A program made the translations under genes and the position numbers. A stretch of 64,000 nucleotides of DNA, taken from assembly GCF_010994755.1 (NCBI RefSeq), contig NZ_WHSB02000002.1:372001-436000 (forward strand). Reading direction: 5' to 3'. Shown here piece by piece: positions 20,306 to 30,787 of the stretch. Each line of letters starts with the position of its first letter. The first letter of the stretch is position 1. This DNA is from Shinella lacus (GTDB lineage Bacteria; Pseudomonadota; Alphaproteobacteria; Rhizobiales; Rhizobiaceae). The notes beneath the pieces were generated by a model. The model did no database searches, was not told where the DNA came from, and saw only the letters and a program-made list of their open reading frames with translations.

Positions 20306-20375
20306 ACATACGTGGCGTATGTCGAGGAGATAGTTGCATACGCAACGTATGTCAAATAAAATACGCGGCGTATGT
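20306..20375. promoter_or_regulatory. Three inverted-repeat operators between MFS and tetR genes
   Basis: Three copies of a 17-base palindrome of the form ACATACG-N3-CGTATGT: 20306-20322 (perfect), 20336-20352 (first base G, otherwise matching) and 20359-20375 (AAATACG left arm). Centre-to-centre distances are 30 and 23 bases. They fill the gap between the two divergent starts at 20271 and 20390. The pattern fits binding by the adjacent TetR protein at both promoters. Confidence 0.8.
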
Positions 20376-20389
20376 AAAAAGGAGCTGCC

Positions 20390-20980
20390 ATGCGCAAGCC
20401 GCGCGAGGAAATGATCGCCGAAACGAGAGCCAAGCTGATCGCCGCCGGGCGGTGTGCTTTTGGCACCGTCGGCTATGCGGAAGCGTCGATGGATGATTTC
20501 ACCGCGGAGGCGGGGCTGACGCGCGGTGCGCTCTATCATCATTTCGGCGACAAGAAGGGCCTGCTCCAGGCGGTCATCCAGCAGATCGACGCGGAGATGA
20601 CGGCGCGGCTGCACACGATTTCGGCCGGGGCGCCGAGCCGATGGGAGGGGTTCGTCGAGGAATGCGTCGCCTATATCGAGATGGCGCTGGAGCCGGAAAT
20701 CCAGCGCATCATGTTCCGCGACGGGCCGGCGGTGCTCGGCGACGTCTCGCAATGGCCGACCAGCAATGGCTGCATTGCCGCGCTCAGCCACAGCATCGAG
20801 CAGTTGAAGGACGACGGCGTGATGGCCGATATCGATACGGAAACGGCCGCTCGCCTGATCAACGGGGCGAGCAGCCATGCGGCGCTGTGGATCGCCAAGT
20901 CCGAAACGCCGGAGGAGACGTCGAAGCGAGCGGTCCGCGGGTTCCGGACTTTGCTGGACGGGCTGCGGGTGAAGGCTTGA
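20390..20980 (+). CDS. TetR family transcriptional regulator
   Basis: 196 residues. The N-terminal helix-turn-helix is complete: AAGRCAFGTVGYAEASMDDF, then AEAGLTRGALYHHFGDKKGLL. The C-terminal domain resembles the TetR_C group that follows HFGDKKGL-type heads in regulators of MFS exporters. It is expected to repress itself and the divergent transporter gene through the three operators upstream. A strong AAAAAGGAG lies before the ATG. It converges with the glycosyltransferase gene with only a four-base gap. Confidence 0.93.
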   Translation: MRKPREEMIAETRAKLIAAGRCAFGTVGYAEASMDDFTAEAGLTRGALYHHFGDKKGLLQAVIQQIDAEMTARLHTISAGAPSRWEGFVEECVAYIEMALEPEIQRIMFRDGPAVLGDVSQWPTSNGCIAALSHSIEQLKDDGVMADIDTETAARLINGASSHAALWIAKSETPEETSKRAVRGFRTLLDGLRVKA

Positions 20981-20984
20981 CGGG

Positions 20985-22136
20985 TTACGAGCCCGCGGGC
21001 GCTTCCTTCAACTCACAGACGGTCGTGCCGATCGTCATGGTGTTGCCGCGCCAGTCGATATTGCCGCCGACCCAGCTGCGCAGCCACACAGCCGGCATCA
21101 TGCAGTCGCGCACGATCATCGCCGGCACCGACCAGACGGAAAGCCGCCAGCCCTTGGCCATGGCAAGGGCGACCTCCGGCAGGTAGATGGCGGCCAGCAC
21201 CAGGAGGGCGGCGGGCGCGAGCGTTGCGTCGCCGATCAATGCCGCGACCAGCGCCAGCAGCAGCGGCGGCAGGGCGCCCAGAAGAATTTCCGGGGTGAAG
21301 AAGCCAGGGAAGGTGACGCGGCGCAGGCGCGACCAGCGGCACTGGCGCGACCAGATCTCCTGCCCGGTGCGCCGACCCAGCGGCTGCTCGAAGGGCGAGG
21401 AGACGAGATGGACCTTCAGGCCGAGGCGGCTGACAAGCTTCGTCGAGGCTGCATCCTCGGCGATCTCGGCGTTCAGCGCATGGATGCCGCCATTCGCATC
21501 GAGCATCGGCTTGTACCAGAGCATGCTCTTGCCCTGCGCGAAGCCGAGGCCTATCGCTTCGCCGGCATATTGCCAGCGCGCCTGCTGGGTGTTGAGGAAC
21601 ATGCATTCCACCTCCGCCCAGAACCCATCCGGGCGCGAGCCGAGCGGCGTCGAGCAGACGAGGCCCGAATCGATCCGCCAGCCGCCCATCAGGTGCTGGA
21701 TATAGTCCGGCGGCATCAGCACGTTCGAATCGGCCAGCACCACCCAGTCGTGGCGCGCCGCCTGCCAGCCCTTGACGCAATTGTTGAGCTTCGGATTGGC
21801 GCTGATGCGGTCGTCGCCGATCAGGATGCGGGCCGCGACATTGGGGTGTGCCGCCGCCGTCTTCTCGATTTCCGGGATGATCGGGTCGCCGGCATGCGCC
21901 ACGCAGAACAGCAGTTCATAGTCCGGCCAGGTGAGGCGGAAGGCGCGGGCAAGCGTCTCGGCGGAAAAATTCTCGATGCCGCGCACGGGAACGACGATCG
22001 ATACCGGCGGCTTTTCCTCGATTTCCGGCGGGGCGGCATCGACGGCCTTCAGCCGCCTGCCGGCGATGAGGATGCTTGCGGCATTGGTGGCGACGAGAGC
22101 GCCCGAGGCAAGGGCGAAGGCCTGAGCCATGTCCAT
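20985..22136 (-). CDS. Membrane glycosyltransferase, GT21-like
   Basis: 383 residues. An N-terminal membrane segment is followed by a GT-A domain with the GT21 (ceramide glucosyltransferase-like) markers: an aspartate in LADSNVLMP, an aspartate in IAEDAASTKLV, and the (Q/R)xxRW motif in SRQCRWSRLRR. Two or three hydrophobic segments follow (about residues 285-345). Rhizobial GT21 enzymes are known to glycosylate diacylglycerol to make glycolipids under phosphate limitation, so a membrane glycolipid synthase is the best guess. It could also be a HpnI-type hopanoid enzyme. A 189-base gap separates it from the next gene. Confidence 0.78.
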   Translation of the reverse strand: MDMAQAFALASGALVATNAASILIAGRRLKAVDAAPPEIEEKPPVSIVVPVRGIENFSAETLARAFRLTWPDYELLFCVAHAGDPIIPEIEKTAAAHPNVAARILIGDDRISANPKLNNCVKGWQAARHDWVVLADSNVLMPPDYIQHLMGGWRIDSGLVCSTPLGSRPDGFWAEVECMFLNTQQARWQYAGEAIGLGFAQGKSMLWYKPMLDANGGIHALNAEIAEDAASTKLVSRLGLKVHLVSSPFEQPLGRRTGQEIWSRQCRWSRLRRVTFPGFFTPEILLGALPPLLLALVAALIGDATLAPAALLVLAAIYLPEVALAMAKGWRLSVWSVPAMIVRDCMMPAVWLRSWVGGNIDWRGNTMTIGTTVCELKEAPAGS

Positions 22137-22325
22137 TCACGCGTACTCCGAAGGGCGCCGGGCCATGCTGGCGGCAGCCGGGTTCATTCACGCGGGAAGA
22201 GACACCATTGTCACATGACACGGGAATGACGGGCCGCCCTGGAGCGGCCTGAAGCGTGCCGGTGGACGGGCGGCAGTCACCCCCGCCGAGCGCGGAGGTG
22301 ACGGCTTTCGTCAGGTTTTTCAGGA

Positions 22326-22871
22326 TTATGCGAGGAAGTCCGCGGTCGTCGTGACCTTGCCATAGCCGAATTCCAGCGCCGACATGATCGTGGCATGGAC
22401 CTGGGCGGCCGGCACGACCGAATCACCAAAGGCCTTGTCGCGCGTGGCGCAGGCATCGTGCACGACGGTGAGGCCGTAGCCGAGATCGGCCGCCGCGCGC
22501 GCCGTCGCATCGATGCAGACGTCACTCATCGCGCCGACGACCACCACCTCCTCGATGCCGTCAGCCTGCAAGGCCTGCTGCAGCGTCGTCTCGCGAAACG
22601 AGTTTGGATAATTCTTGACGATGACAGTGTCGCCGTCCTGCGGCTTGATCGCCGGGATCGGGTTGATGCCATCCGTGCCGGGGGCGAAGAGCGGCGAATC
22701 GGCATCCTTGGCGACGTGGTGGACATGCACGATCCGGTCGCCCTTGCCGCGCGCCGCCTCGACTACGCGGGCCGCATTGGCGGTAGCGGCGTCGATGCCG
22801 GTCAGAGCGAAATTGCCGGTGGCGAGATAGTCCTTCTGGAGGTCGACGATGATGACGGCGCGTTTGCTCAT
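22326..22871 (-). CDS. Cysteine hydrolase, isochorismatase family
   Basis: 181 residues with the catalytic triad of the family: Asp10 (VIIVDLQKDY), Lys86 (TVIVKNYPNSF) and Cys119 (GAMSDVCIDATAR). A conserved cis-peptide precedes the Cys as GAMSD. Such enzymes hydrolyse amides or enol ethers such as nicotinamide or isochorismate; the substrate here is undecided. It is divergent from the GlxA-type regulator at 22972, with 100 bases between, and this pair is commonly a regulator and its target. Confidence 0.9.
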   Translation of the reverse strand: MSKRAVIIVDLQKDYLATGNFALTGIDAATANAARVVEAARGKGDRIVHVHHVAKDADSPLFAPGTDGINPIPAIKPQDGDTVIVKNYPNSFRETTLQQALQADGIEEVVVVGAMSDVCIDATARAAADLGYGLTVVHDACATRDKAFGDSVVPAAQVHATIMSALEFGYGKVTTTADFLA

Positions 22872-22971
22872 GGGGTGTCCTTTCCCTGTTGCTTGATGTC
22901 ATGGACATTGTGCCTCTGCCCTGCCATCTCTCGCCATTGGCGATACCGACATAATACAGGGTGAAAGTGAC

Positions 22972-23931
22972 ATGGCAGACGCGGCCGAGATCGGACTGGT
23001 GCTTTACCCCGGCGTACAGATGGCCGCCGTGCTCGGCATGACCGATCTCTTCAATTCGGCGACGGAACTGGCCGGCGAGAAGGGTCGGGCGGGGCCGACG
23101 CTGGTGGTCAGCCATTGGCGGCTGGAGGACGGTGCACCCGTGCGCATCGACGCCAGCGGCGCTATCGACAGGGCGTCGCGGCCCTGCGTGCTCGTGCTGC
23201 CGCCCGCACTTGGCGATCCGATCCGCCGGGAGGATGCCGCACCCTTCGCCGCCTGGCTGCGCGAATGCCACGCCGCCGGCATCCAGCTCGCCTCGATCTG
23301 CGCCGGCGCCTTCCTGCTCGGCGAGACCGGGCTTCTGACCGGCCGCACGATCACGACAAACTGGGTGATCGCGGAGACGTTCGAGATGCGGTTTCCGGAT
23401 GTGCATGTCGATACGGATCGCCTCCTCAACGACGACGGCGATATTTTCACGGCGGGCGGCGTGATGGCCTGGGTCGATCTCGGGCTGAAGCTGATCGACC
23501 GCTTTCTCGGGCCGACGATCATGCTGGAGATCGCCCGGCAATTCGTCATCGACCCGCCGGGGCGCGAACAGCGCTACTACAGCACCTTCTCGCCGCGCCT
23601 GCTGCATGGCGATGCGGCAATCCTGAAGGTGCAGCACTGGTTGCAGGCGAGCGAGGCGAAGGAGATCGGCCTCGATGGGCTTGCGGCGCAAGCGGGGCTG
23701 GAGGCGCGCACGTTCCTGCGGCGTTTCCGCAAGGCGACGGGGTTGACGACGACCGATTATTGCCAGCGGCTGCGCGTGGCAAAGGCGCAGGAGATGCTGC
23801 AATTCACCACGCGCTCGGTCGAGAGCGTCGCCGTCGATGTCGGCTATGTCGATCCCGGCGCGTTCCGCAAGGTTTTCGCCCGCATCGTCGGGTTGACGCC
23901 GGGGGAATACCGCAAGCGCTTCCGCTCATGA
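22972..23931 (+). CDS. GlxA family regulator (DJ-1/PfpI domain plus AraC HTH)
   Basis: 319 residues. The N-terminal DJ-1/PfpI-like domain (about 1-190) has the nucleophile-elbow cysteine at Cys110 in LASICAGAFLLGETGL, and the C-terminal AraC domain (about 215-315) has LAAQAGLEARTFLRRFRKAT and VAVDVGYVDPGAFRKVFARI. Members of this family bind small ligands and activate nearby genes. The start is ATG 22972, with AAAGTGAC upstream. The likely target is the divergent cysteine hydrolase. Confidence 0.9.
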   Translation: MADAAEIGLVLYPGVQMAAVLGMTDLFNSATELAGEKGRAGPTLVVSHWRLEDGAPVRIDASGAIDRASRPCVLVLPPALGDPIRREDAAPFAAWLRECHAAGIQLASICAGAFLLGETGLLTGRTITTNWVIAETFEMRFPDVHVDTDRLLNDDGDIFTAGGVMAWVDLGLKLIDRFLGPTIMLEIARQFVIDPPGREQRYYSTFSPRLLHGDAAILKVQHWLQASEAKEIGLDGLAAQAGLEARTFLRRFRKATGLTTTDYCQRLRVAKAQEMLQFTTRSVESVAVDVGYVDPGAFRKVFARIVGLTPGEYRKRFRS

Positions 23932-23934
23932 CGA

Positions 23935-25338
23935 TCAGTCCGGCCGCGGCCGGTTGCGCACCACGGTGACGGTGCAGGGCGCATGCGCGGCCACCTCGCC
24001 GGAGACGCTGCCGAGCATGGAGCGCATGGCCGATTCGGCGCGCGCGCCCATCACGATGTGATCGACATAGTTTTCCCGGGCATAGGCGAGGATGGCATCG
24101 GCGGGCGAGACGGCTTCCAGCACATGGAATGTGATGCCGCCGCCGGGGGCGGGTAGGCCGGTCGACCAGTTGCGCAGTTCCACAAGCCGCAGCACATGTT
24201 TGTTGCGGCCGGCCTCGTCCAGCGAGGTGTCAATGGCGATGCGGTTGATTTTCAGCACGTTGAGGCAGGCGATACGGGCATCCGGCGTGTTCTCGATGAT
24301 GCGCGTGACGGTTTTCCGCATGGCGTCGGCAAGCTCCGCCGTGCCGCCTGAAAGATCGATCGCCACGGCGACGATCGGCGCATTGGCAAGCTGCGCTTCG
24401 GCCGCCTGCGGCTTCACCGTCTCGATCGGCACGGGATTGAAGCGGCGGCGCAGCACCATGCCGAGTGGGTCGCGCTTCATCTTCTCCGCCCGCGCCGTCA
24501 GCTTGACGGAGGCGAGGTCCTGCAAATCGAGCGCGAGCTGGGCGGCACTCGGATAGCGCCAGGCCGGGTTCACCTCCAGGCATCGCAGGATGATTTCCTG
24601 GAGGGCGGGCGGTATCGCGGCGTTGCGGGCGCGCGGTGGCAGCGGATCGCGCCAGAGCCGGCGTTTCAGGCCTTTCAGCCGCTGCGGGTCGCCGAAGGGC
24701 CGCTCGCCGGTGGCGAAGAAATAGAGCATGACGCCGAGTGCAAAGAGGTCGCTTCGAAAGTCGCTGCGCGTGCCGAGCACCTGTTCGGGCGCCATGTAGG
24801 GCGCGGTGCCATAGGGCAGGCGGAACTGCTCGTCCATCAGGTCCGGCAGGTGGACGTGTCGGGCGAGGCCGTAGTCGATCAGCACGGCCTCGCCGCTCTC
24901 GCGGAACATCACGTTGGAGGGTTTCAGGTCGAGATGCACGACATGCTGGCGGTGCAGCGAATCGAGCGCGACGGCAATTTTCGCGCCGAGTGCCGCCACC
25001 TCCTCCGGCGGCAGGGGAAGCCGCTCCAGCAGGGGATAGAGCGAGGCGCCGGGCAGGCGCTCCATGACGATATAGGGCAGCGTGGCGAAATCGCCGTTGG
25101 CGACGAAGCGCGGCACATGCGGGCCGGAAAGGCGGGGCAGGATCATCTGCTCCATCTCGAAGCCGACGATGGCGGCAGGATCGTCGCCCTCGCCGATGAC
25201 CGGCACCTTCATGAGGATCGGGAAATCGATATCCGGCCGGCTGACCTGCCAGATACGCGCCATGCCGCCATTGTGCGCTATGCCTTCGATGGCGAAGCCG
25301 TCGATCACGTCGCCGGGTTTCAGCCGCACATGGACCAT
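23935..25338 (-). CDS. Serine/threonine protein kinase fused to a universal stress protein domain
   Basis: 467 residues. A Hanks-type kinase domain spans about residues 10-275: a Gly-rich loop (AHNGGMARIW), lysine in ILMKVP, a catalytic loop HLDLKPSN (HLD in place of HRD), IDYGLAR in place of DFG, and APYMAPEQ. A linker leads to a UspA-like domain (about 325-467) with GARAESAMRSMLGSVSGEVA, in which the second Gly of the usual G-2X-G is replaced by Ala. It is a cytoplasmic protein without membrane segments. The phosphatase gene stops directly before its ATG (TAG then ATG), so the pair is coupled. Confidence 0.85.
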   Translation of the reverse strand: MVHVRLKPGDVIDGFAIEGIAHNGGMARIWQVSRPDIDFPILMKVPVIGEGDDPAAIVGFEMEQMILPRLSGPHVPRFVANGDFATLPYIVMERLPGASLYPLLERLPLPPEEVAALGAKIAVALDSLHRQHVVHLDLKPSNVMFRESGEAVLIDYGLARHVHLPDLMDEQFRLPYGTAPYMAPEQVLGTRSDFRSDLFALGVMLYFFATGERPFGDPQRLKGLKRRLWRDPLPPRARNAAIPPALQEIILRCLEVNPAWRYPSAAQLALDLQDLASVKLTARAEKMKRDPLGMVLRRRFNPVPIETVKPQAAEAQLANAPIVAVAIDLSGGTAELADAMRKTVTRIIENTPDARIACLNVLKINRIAIDTSLDEAGRNKHVLRLVELRNWSTGLPAPGGGITFHVLEAVSPADAILAYARENYVDHIVMGARAESAMRSMLGSVSGEVAAHAPCTVTVVRNRPRPD

Positions 25339-26079
25339 CTAGCGCCCCTCGAAAAGGCGATCGGCGAGGGAGGCCGGCAGCCCGGCCGCGTTGATTTTTT
25401 GCGCTGCCTTTTCCACATCGTAGGCGGCGCGCAGGAAGCGCAGTTCGGCGCTTTGGGTATCGTAGAGCGCGAAGGCGGCGCAGGGATTGCCGTCGCGCGG
25501 CTGGCCGACCGCGCCCATGACGGCAAGCCAGCGGCGCTGCGGCAGAAGCGGCACCGGGGTGGCGGCGACGGGGCGGAAGTGCGTGACCTTGCCGCCCGGC
25601 GCGGTGCAATAGAGCGCCGGCTTGTGCACATGGCCGCAGAAGCTGACGCGCGCATCGCAGGCGCCGAGATGCTGGCCGGCATCGCTGGCGTCGAGCACAT
25701 AGTTCCAGTCCGCCGGTGCGCTGGCATCGGCATGCAGGAAGAGGCAATCCTCCTCGCGTGCCTTCATGGGCAGGCCGGCCAGGAAGGCGCGGGTCTCGCT
25801 GCCGAGCTGCCGGCGCGTCCATTCGATTGCCATGGTCGCCGTCGCATTCATCGAGACGGCGGTGTTCCCGACGGCGTCGTCATGGTTGCCGCGCAGCACG
25901 ATGGCGCCGCCTGCGGCCATCGCCATCGCTTGTTCCGCGCACCATTCGGGGTCCGCGCCGTATCCGACGATATCGCCGAGCAGCACGAAACGCTCGGCAC
26001 CCGCCGCATTCGCTGCGGCGAGGGCGGCTTCGAAGGCTTCGCGGTTGGCGTGAATATCGGAGAGGATGGCGATGCGCAT
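25339..26079 (-). CDS. Metallophosphoesterase family protein
   Basis: 246 residues with all metal-binding blocks of the calcineurin-like family: DIHANREAF (DxH), LGDIVGYGADP (GDxxGYG), GNHDD, and CGHVHKP (GHxH). The GDIVGYG form is typical of the YfcE/PrpE-like small phosphoesterases. The ATG at 26079 begins MRIAILSDIH; an ATG at 26091 in frame is also possible. It directly precedes the kinase-USP gene, an arrangement that pairs a phosphatase with a protein kinase. The true substrate may be a phosphoprotein, a nucleotide or a phosphodiester. Confidence 0.86.
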   Translation of the reverse strand: MRIAILSDIHANREAFEAALAAANAAGAERFVLLGDIVGYGADPEWCAEQAMAMAAGGAIVLRGNHDDAVGNTAVSMNATATMAIEWTRRQLGSETRAFLAGLPMKAREEDCLFLHADASAPADWNYVLDASDAGQHLGACDARVSFCGHVHKPALYCTAPGGKVTHFRPVAATPVPLLPQRRWLAVMGAVGQPRDGNPCAAFALYDTQSAELRFLRAAYDVEKAAQKINAAGLPASLADRLFEGR

Positions 26080-26157
26080 GGTGCCGACCATACCGTGCCT
26101 TGCCGCCCGCAGCCATTCGACGGAAGGGGAATATCGCGCCGGTCATCCTGCCGATCG

Positions 26158-27489
26158 TCAGGAATCGGCGTTGCGGATGGCGAAAAGGTCGGCGTCCGCG
26201 TCCCCATGACCGGCGATCTCCGACGACACGATCTCGGCGGCGATCTGGCTGAAGGTGATGCCGTTGCCGCCGAAGCCCATGACGGCGAAGACATTGTCCA
26301 TGCCGGGCACGCGGCCGATGAGCGGCAGGCCGGTGCGGGTGGTGCCGAAGGGCGCTGCCCAGGAATAGTCGGGCTCCGGCAGCGAAATGCCGAGCAGGGC
26401 TTCGGCCTTCTTGCGAATGGTCTTCGCCTTGTTCTTCAGCTTCTGCGGCGAGGCGAAAGCCTCTTCGTCCTCCTCGTCCTCGCCGCCGGCAATCAGCCGG
26501 CCGTCGCGGGAGCGGCGAAGATAGAGATAGGGATCGGCACCCTCCCAGACGATGCATTCCTTCAGCCAGTCGGGCAGGTCGATGGCCGGCGGGGTGGCGA
26601 TCGCCCAGGTGGAGATGATGGCATGGTCCTTGTGCGCGACGGCTTCCAGGAATTCATAGCCGGAGCAGAAGACGGCGTGGCCGGCGGAGATGATCTTGCC
26701 GTCGGCGGTGGCGAGGAAGACGCCTTGCGTCGTCGAGCGCACATCGGTGATTTCCAGCGGGCTCACCACCTCGACGCCGCGCGACACAGAGGCGCGCAGG
26801 ATGCCGGCGGCCATCTGGGCGGGGTTGGCGGAGGCGGAAATGTCGCTGAGGATCGCGCCGGTGCGGTCTATGGAGAAGCCATCCCGAAGTGCCGCGGTGT
26901 CGAGGAAATCCGCCTTGATGCCGGCGGCGTGGCGGGCGTGGAGCTCCGTGCGCAGGGCGCGGCTGCCATATTCGTCGCCAGCCAGAAACAGCGTCTTCTT
27001 GCGCTCGAAGCCGCAGGAAAAGTCGAGGTCCGCGACGATGCGCGTCAGTTGCTCGACGGCGCGTCCCGAGCGTTGCCAGGCGCGGCGCGCCTTCTCCTCG
27101 CCGATCATGCCGGTGAGCACATGCAGGGGAATGTCGATTTCGTGCTGGATCATCGCGGTGCTAGCGAGCGTGCTGCCATGCACCGGGCGGCGGCGGTCGA
27201 CGACGAGCACGGAGCGGCGCCCGTCCGCCAGCGCATGCGCCATCAGCGCGCCGGAAATGCCGGCGCCGACGATGATGACGTCATAGGTGTCACGGGCGGG
27301 CTTCTTGCGGGTGCGGAGCGTAATGCGCGGCGAACCGGCCCAGACAGGGCGTGACTCGTGGAGATCGCGCTGCCGAGTAATCTCGTTGTTCTTGAGAATG
27401 GGAGTGCTCCGGTCAAGAGGGGTCTTCCGGAATGGCCGGGCGACGGAAAAGTTCCAGCGGCCCGCCGCGCGCGGCGCTGGTGCTTGCAT
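26158..27489 (-). CDS. FAD-dependent oxidoreductase (DAO family)
   Basis: 443 residues. The Rossmann motif GAGISGALMAHALA follows a 70-residue N-terminal extension; GMDNVFAVMGFGGNGITFS is the C-terminal FAD motif. This places it with D-amino-acid-oxidase-like enzymes that oxidise amino acids or amines; no substrate can be assigned. The extension before the FAD motif (residues 1-65) has no signal-peptide character, so translation may start later; ATG 27489 is the longest choice. It is divergent from the VOC gene at 27547. Confidence 0.82.
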   Translation of the reverse strand: MQAPAPRAAGRWNFSVARPFRKTPLDRSTPILKNNEITRQRDLHESRPVWAGSPRITLRTRKKPARDTYDVIIVGAGISGALMAHALADGRRSVLVVDRRRPVHGSTLASTAMIQHEIDIPLHVLTGMIGEEKARRAWQRSGRAVEQLTRIVADLDFSCGFERKKTLFLAGDEYGSRALRTELHARHAAGIKADFLDTAALRDGFSIDRTGAILSDISASANPAQMAAGILRASVSRGVEVVSPLEITDVRSTTQGVFLATADGKIISAGHAVFCSGYEFLEAVAHKDHAIISTWAIATPPAIDLPDWLKECIVWEGADPYLYLRRSRDGRLIAGGEDEEDEEAFASPQKLKNKAKTIRKKAEALLGISLPEPDYSWAAPFGTTRTGLPLIGRVPGMDNVFAVMGFGGNGITFSQIAAEIVSSEIAGHGDADADLFAIRNADS

Positions 27490-27546
27490 TGCGGGCGGAA
27501 AGCAGGCAAAGCACGAGGCGCCTGAAACACGACCGGATTTTTACCC

Positions 27547-28440
27547 ATGACCGTGAGTTCGAGAACGCCCCGCCCGATCGATCATCTGGTGCTGCCGGTG
27601 TCCGACCTCGGAATTGCCCGTGAACGCCTGACGGCGCTCGGCTTCACCGTCGCCAAGGATGCCCGCCACCCGTTCGGCACGGAAAACTGTTGCGTTTTCC
27701 TCGCCGACGGCAGCTATCTGGAGCCGCTCGGCATCGCCAATCGCGAGGAATGCGAAGAGGCCGCGCGCGGCGGCAATGTCTTCGTCGCGCGCGACCAGGC
27801 CTTTCGTTTCCGCCGCGGTATCGAAGGTTTTTCCGCCATCGCCATGGCCAGCGGCGATGCCTGGGAAGACGACCAGCGCTACACGTCGTCCGGCATTTCC
27901 GGCGGCGAGGTTCTGGAGTTTTCCCGCGATATGCTGCTGCCCGACGGCACGTCGGCGACCGGCAGCTTCCGCCTGGCCTTTGCTGCCGACCTGCGCAGCC
28001 CAGATTTCTTCTTCTTCGCCTCGCAGCGCATCCTGCCGCTGCCCTCCGACCGCAAGGCGCTGGAAAGCCATGAAAACGGCGTGATCGCCCTGTCTGAAGT
28101 CGTGCTCTCGGAGCAGAACCCGACCGATTTCCAGTATCTCGTGCAGGAAGCGGCCGACGAACGCGAGGTCGAGGCCCTGTCCTTCGGCATGTCCGTCGAT
28201 ACGCCGCGCGGCCGCATCACGGTGCTGAACGATGCGGGGCTCGAAGGGTTTTACGGTCTCTCGCCGCTTGCCGGCACGGATCGCGGACTCAAGGGACGCG
28301 CGGTCGTGTTCACTGTCGAGAATCTATCGGAATGTCACCGCCTGCTGACGGAGCGCGGTGTCACCTTCCATCAACGGGACAACCGCCTTCTGGTGCCACC
28401 GGCACCGGGGCAGGGCGTCCTTTTTGTCTTCGGAGAATGA
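27547..28440 (+). CDS. VOC family protein (glyoxalase-like)
   Basis: 297 residues. Two vicinal-oxygen-chelate modules: [20 protein letters not shown] at the start, with the conserved DHLVLPV histidine, and a second related set in the C-terminal half, with the [15 protein letters not shown] segment. It fits the Glyoxalase_3 group of unknown specificity. The end is one base before kdsA's ATG, so it is co-transcribed with kdsA. This context is conserved in Rhizobiaceae, but no functional link is known. Confidence 0.82.
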   Translation: MTVSSRTPRPIDHLVLPVSDLGIARERLTALGFTVAKDARHPFGTENCCVFLADGSYLEPLGIANREECEEAARGGNVFVARDQAFRFRRGIEGFSAIAMASGDAWEDDQRYTSSGISGGEVLEFSRDMLLPDGTSATGSFRLAFAADLRSPDFFFFASQRILPLPSDRKALESHENGVIALSEVVLSEQNPTDFQYLVQEAADEREVEALSFGMSVDTPRGRITVLNDAGLEGFYGLSPLAGTDRGLKGRAVVFTVENLSECHRLLTERGVTFHQRDNRLLVPPAPGQGVLFVFGE

Positions 28441-28441
28441 G

Positions 28442-29281
28442 ATGAAAGCCAATACCACAGTCGTCGTCGGCGAAGGCGCCAAGAAGGTCACCTTTGCCCA
28501 GGACAAGCGTTTTGCGCTGATCGCCGGCCCCTGCCAGATGGAGAGCCGCGACCATGCCTACATGATCGCCGGCACGCTCGTCGAACTCTGCGACAAGCTC
28601 GGCCTCGGCCTCGTATACAAGTCCTCCTTCGACAAGGCGAACCGCACCTCGCTGTCCGGCAAGCGCGGCATCGGGCTTGAAAAGGCCATGGAAATCTTCG
28701 CCGACCTCAAGAAGGATTACGGCTTTCCCGTGCTGACCGACATTCATACGGAAGAGCAGTGCGCGATCGTCGCCGAAACTGCCGACATCCTGCAGATCCC
28801 CGCTTTCCTGTCGCGCCAGACGGACCTGCTCATCGCTGCCGCCAAGACCGGCCGCACGATTAACGTCAAGAAGGGCCAGTTCCTGGCCCCCTGGGACATG
28901 AAAAACGTGCTGGCGAAATTCACCGAGAGCGGTAATCCGAACGTGCTGCTGTGCGAACGCGGCGCCTCCTTCGGCTACAACACGCTGGTCTCCGACATGC
29001 GCTCGCTGCCGATCATGGCCTCGCTCGGCGCGCCGGTCGTCTTCGATGCGACCCATTCGGTGCAGCAGCCGGGCGGGCAGGGTGGTTCTTCCGGCGGCCA
29101 GCGCGAATTCGTCGAGACTTTGGCCCGTGCAGCGGTCGCCGTCGGTGTTGCCGGCCTGTTCATCGAGACGCATGAGGACCCGGACAACGCGCCTTCGGAC
29201 GGCCCGAACATGGTGCACCTGAAGGACATGCCGCGGCTTCTCGAAAAGCTCATCGCCTTCGACGACATCACCAAGGCGTGA
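28442..29281 (+). CDS. kdsA: 3-deoxy-8-phosphooctulonate synthase (KDO8P synthase)
   Basis: 279 residues of the class I DAHP/KDO8P synthase fold. Key features: [34 protein letters not shown] and [13 protein letters not shown], all family hallmarks. It condenses phosphoenolpyruvate with arabinose 5-phosphate for the KDO of lipopolysaccharide. Being directly upstream of eno, it draws on the PEP pool that enolase supplies. The start ATG is in the VOC stop region (one-base gap). The frame is open upstream, but the conserved start is at 28442. Confidence 0.96.
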   Translation: MKANTTVVVGEGAKKVTFAQDKRFALIAGPCQMESRDHAYMIAGTLVELCDKLGLGLVYKSSFDKANRTSLSGKRGIGLEKAMEIFADLKKDYGFPVLTDIHTEEQCAIVAETADILQIPAFLSRQTDLLIAAAKTGRTINVKKGQFLAPWDMKNVLAKFTESGNPNVLLCERGASFGYNTLVSDMRSLPIMASLGAPVVFDATHSVQQPGGQGGSSGGQREFVETLARAAVAVGVAGLFIETHEDPDNAPSDGPNMVHLKDMPRLLEKLIAFDDITKA

Positions 29282-29357
29282 CGGCTTCAAACGGATGACA
29301 CAGAGGCGTGTCATCCGTTGCCGCTCGTCGCGGCTCAGCCATTGTAATTTCCGCATC

Positions 29358-30686
<1,329 letters not shown>

Positions 30687-30712
30687 TCGACAAACAGTTT
30701 CTCCAAAATGGC

Positions 30713-30748
30713 AAAACCCGCATCGCAAGGTGCGGGTTTTGTTTTTTA
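30713..30748 (+). terminator. Rho-independent terminator after eno
   Basis: AAAACCCGCA (30713-30722) pairs with TGCGGGTTTT (30731-30740), followed by GTTTTTT. Confidence 0.9.
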
Positions 30749-30787
30749 AGCGCCCTGAGGGGTCTTTTTTCTCGTCGCGGGAGGGGT

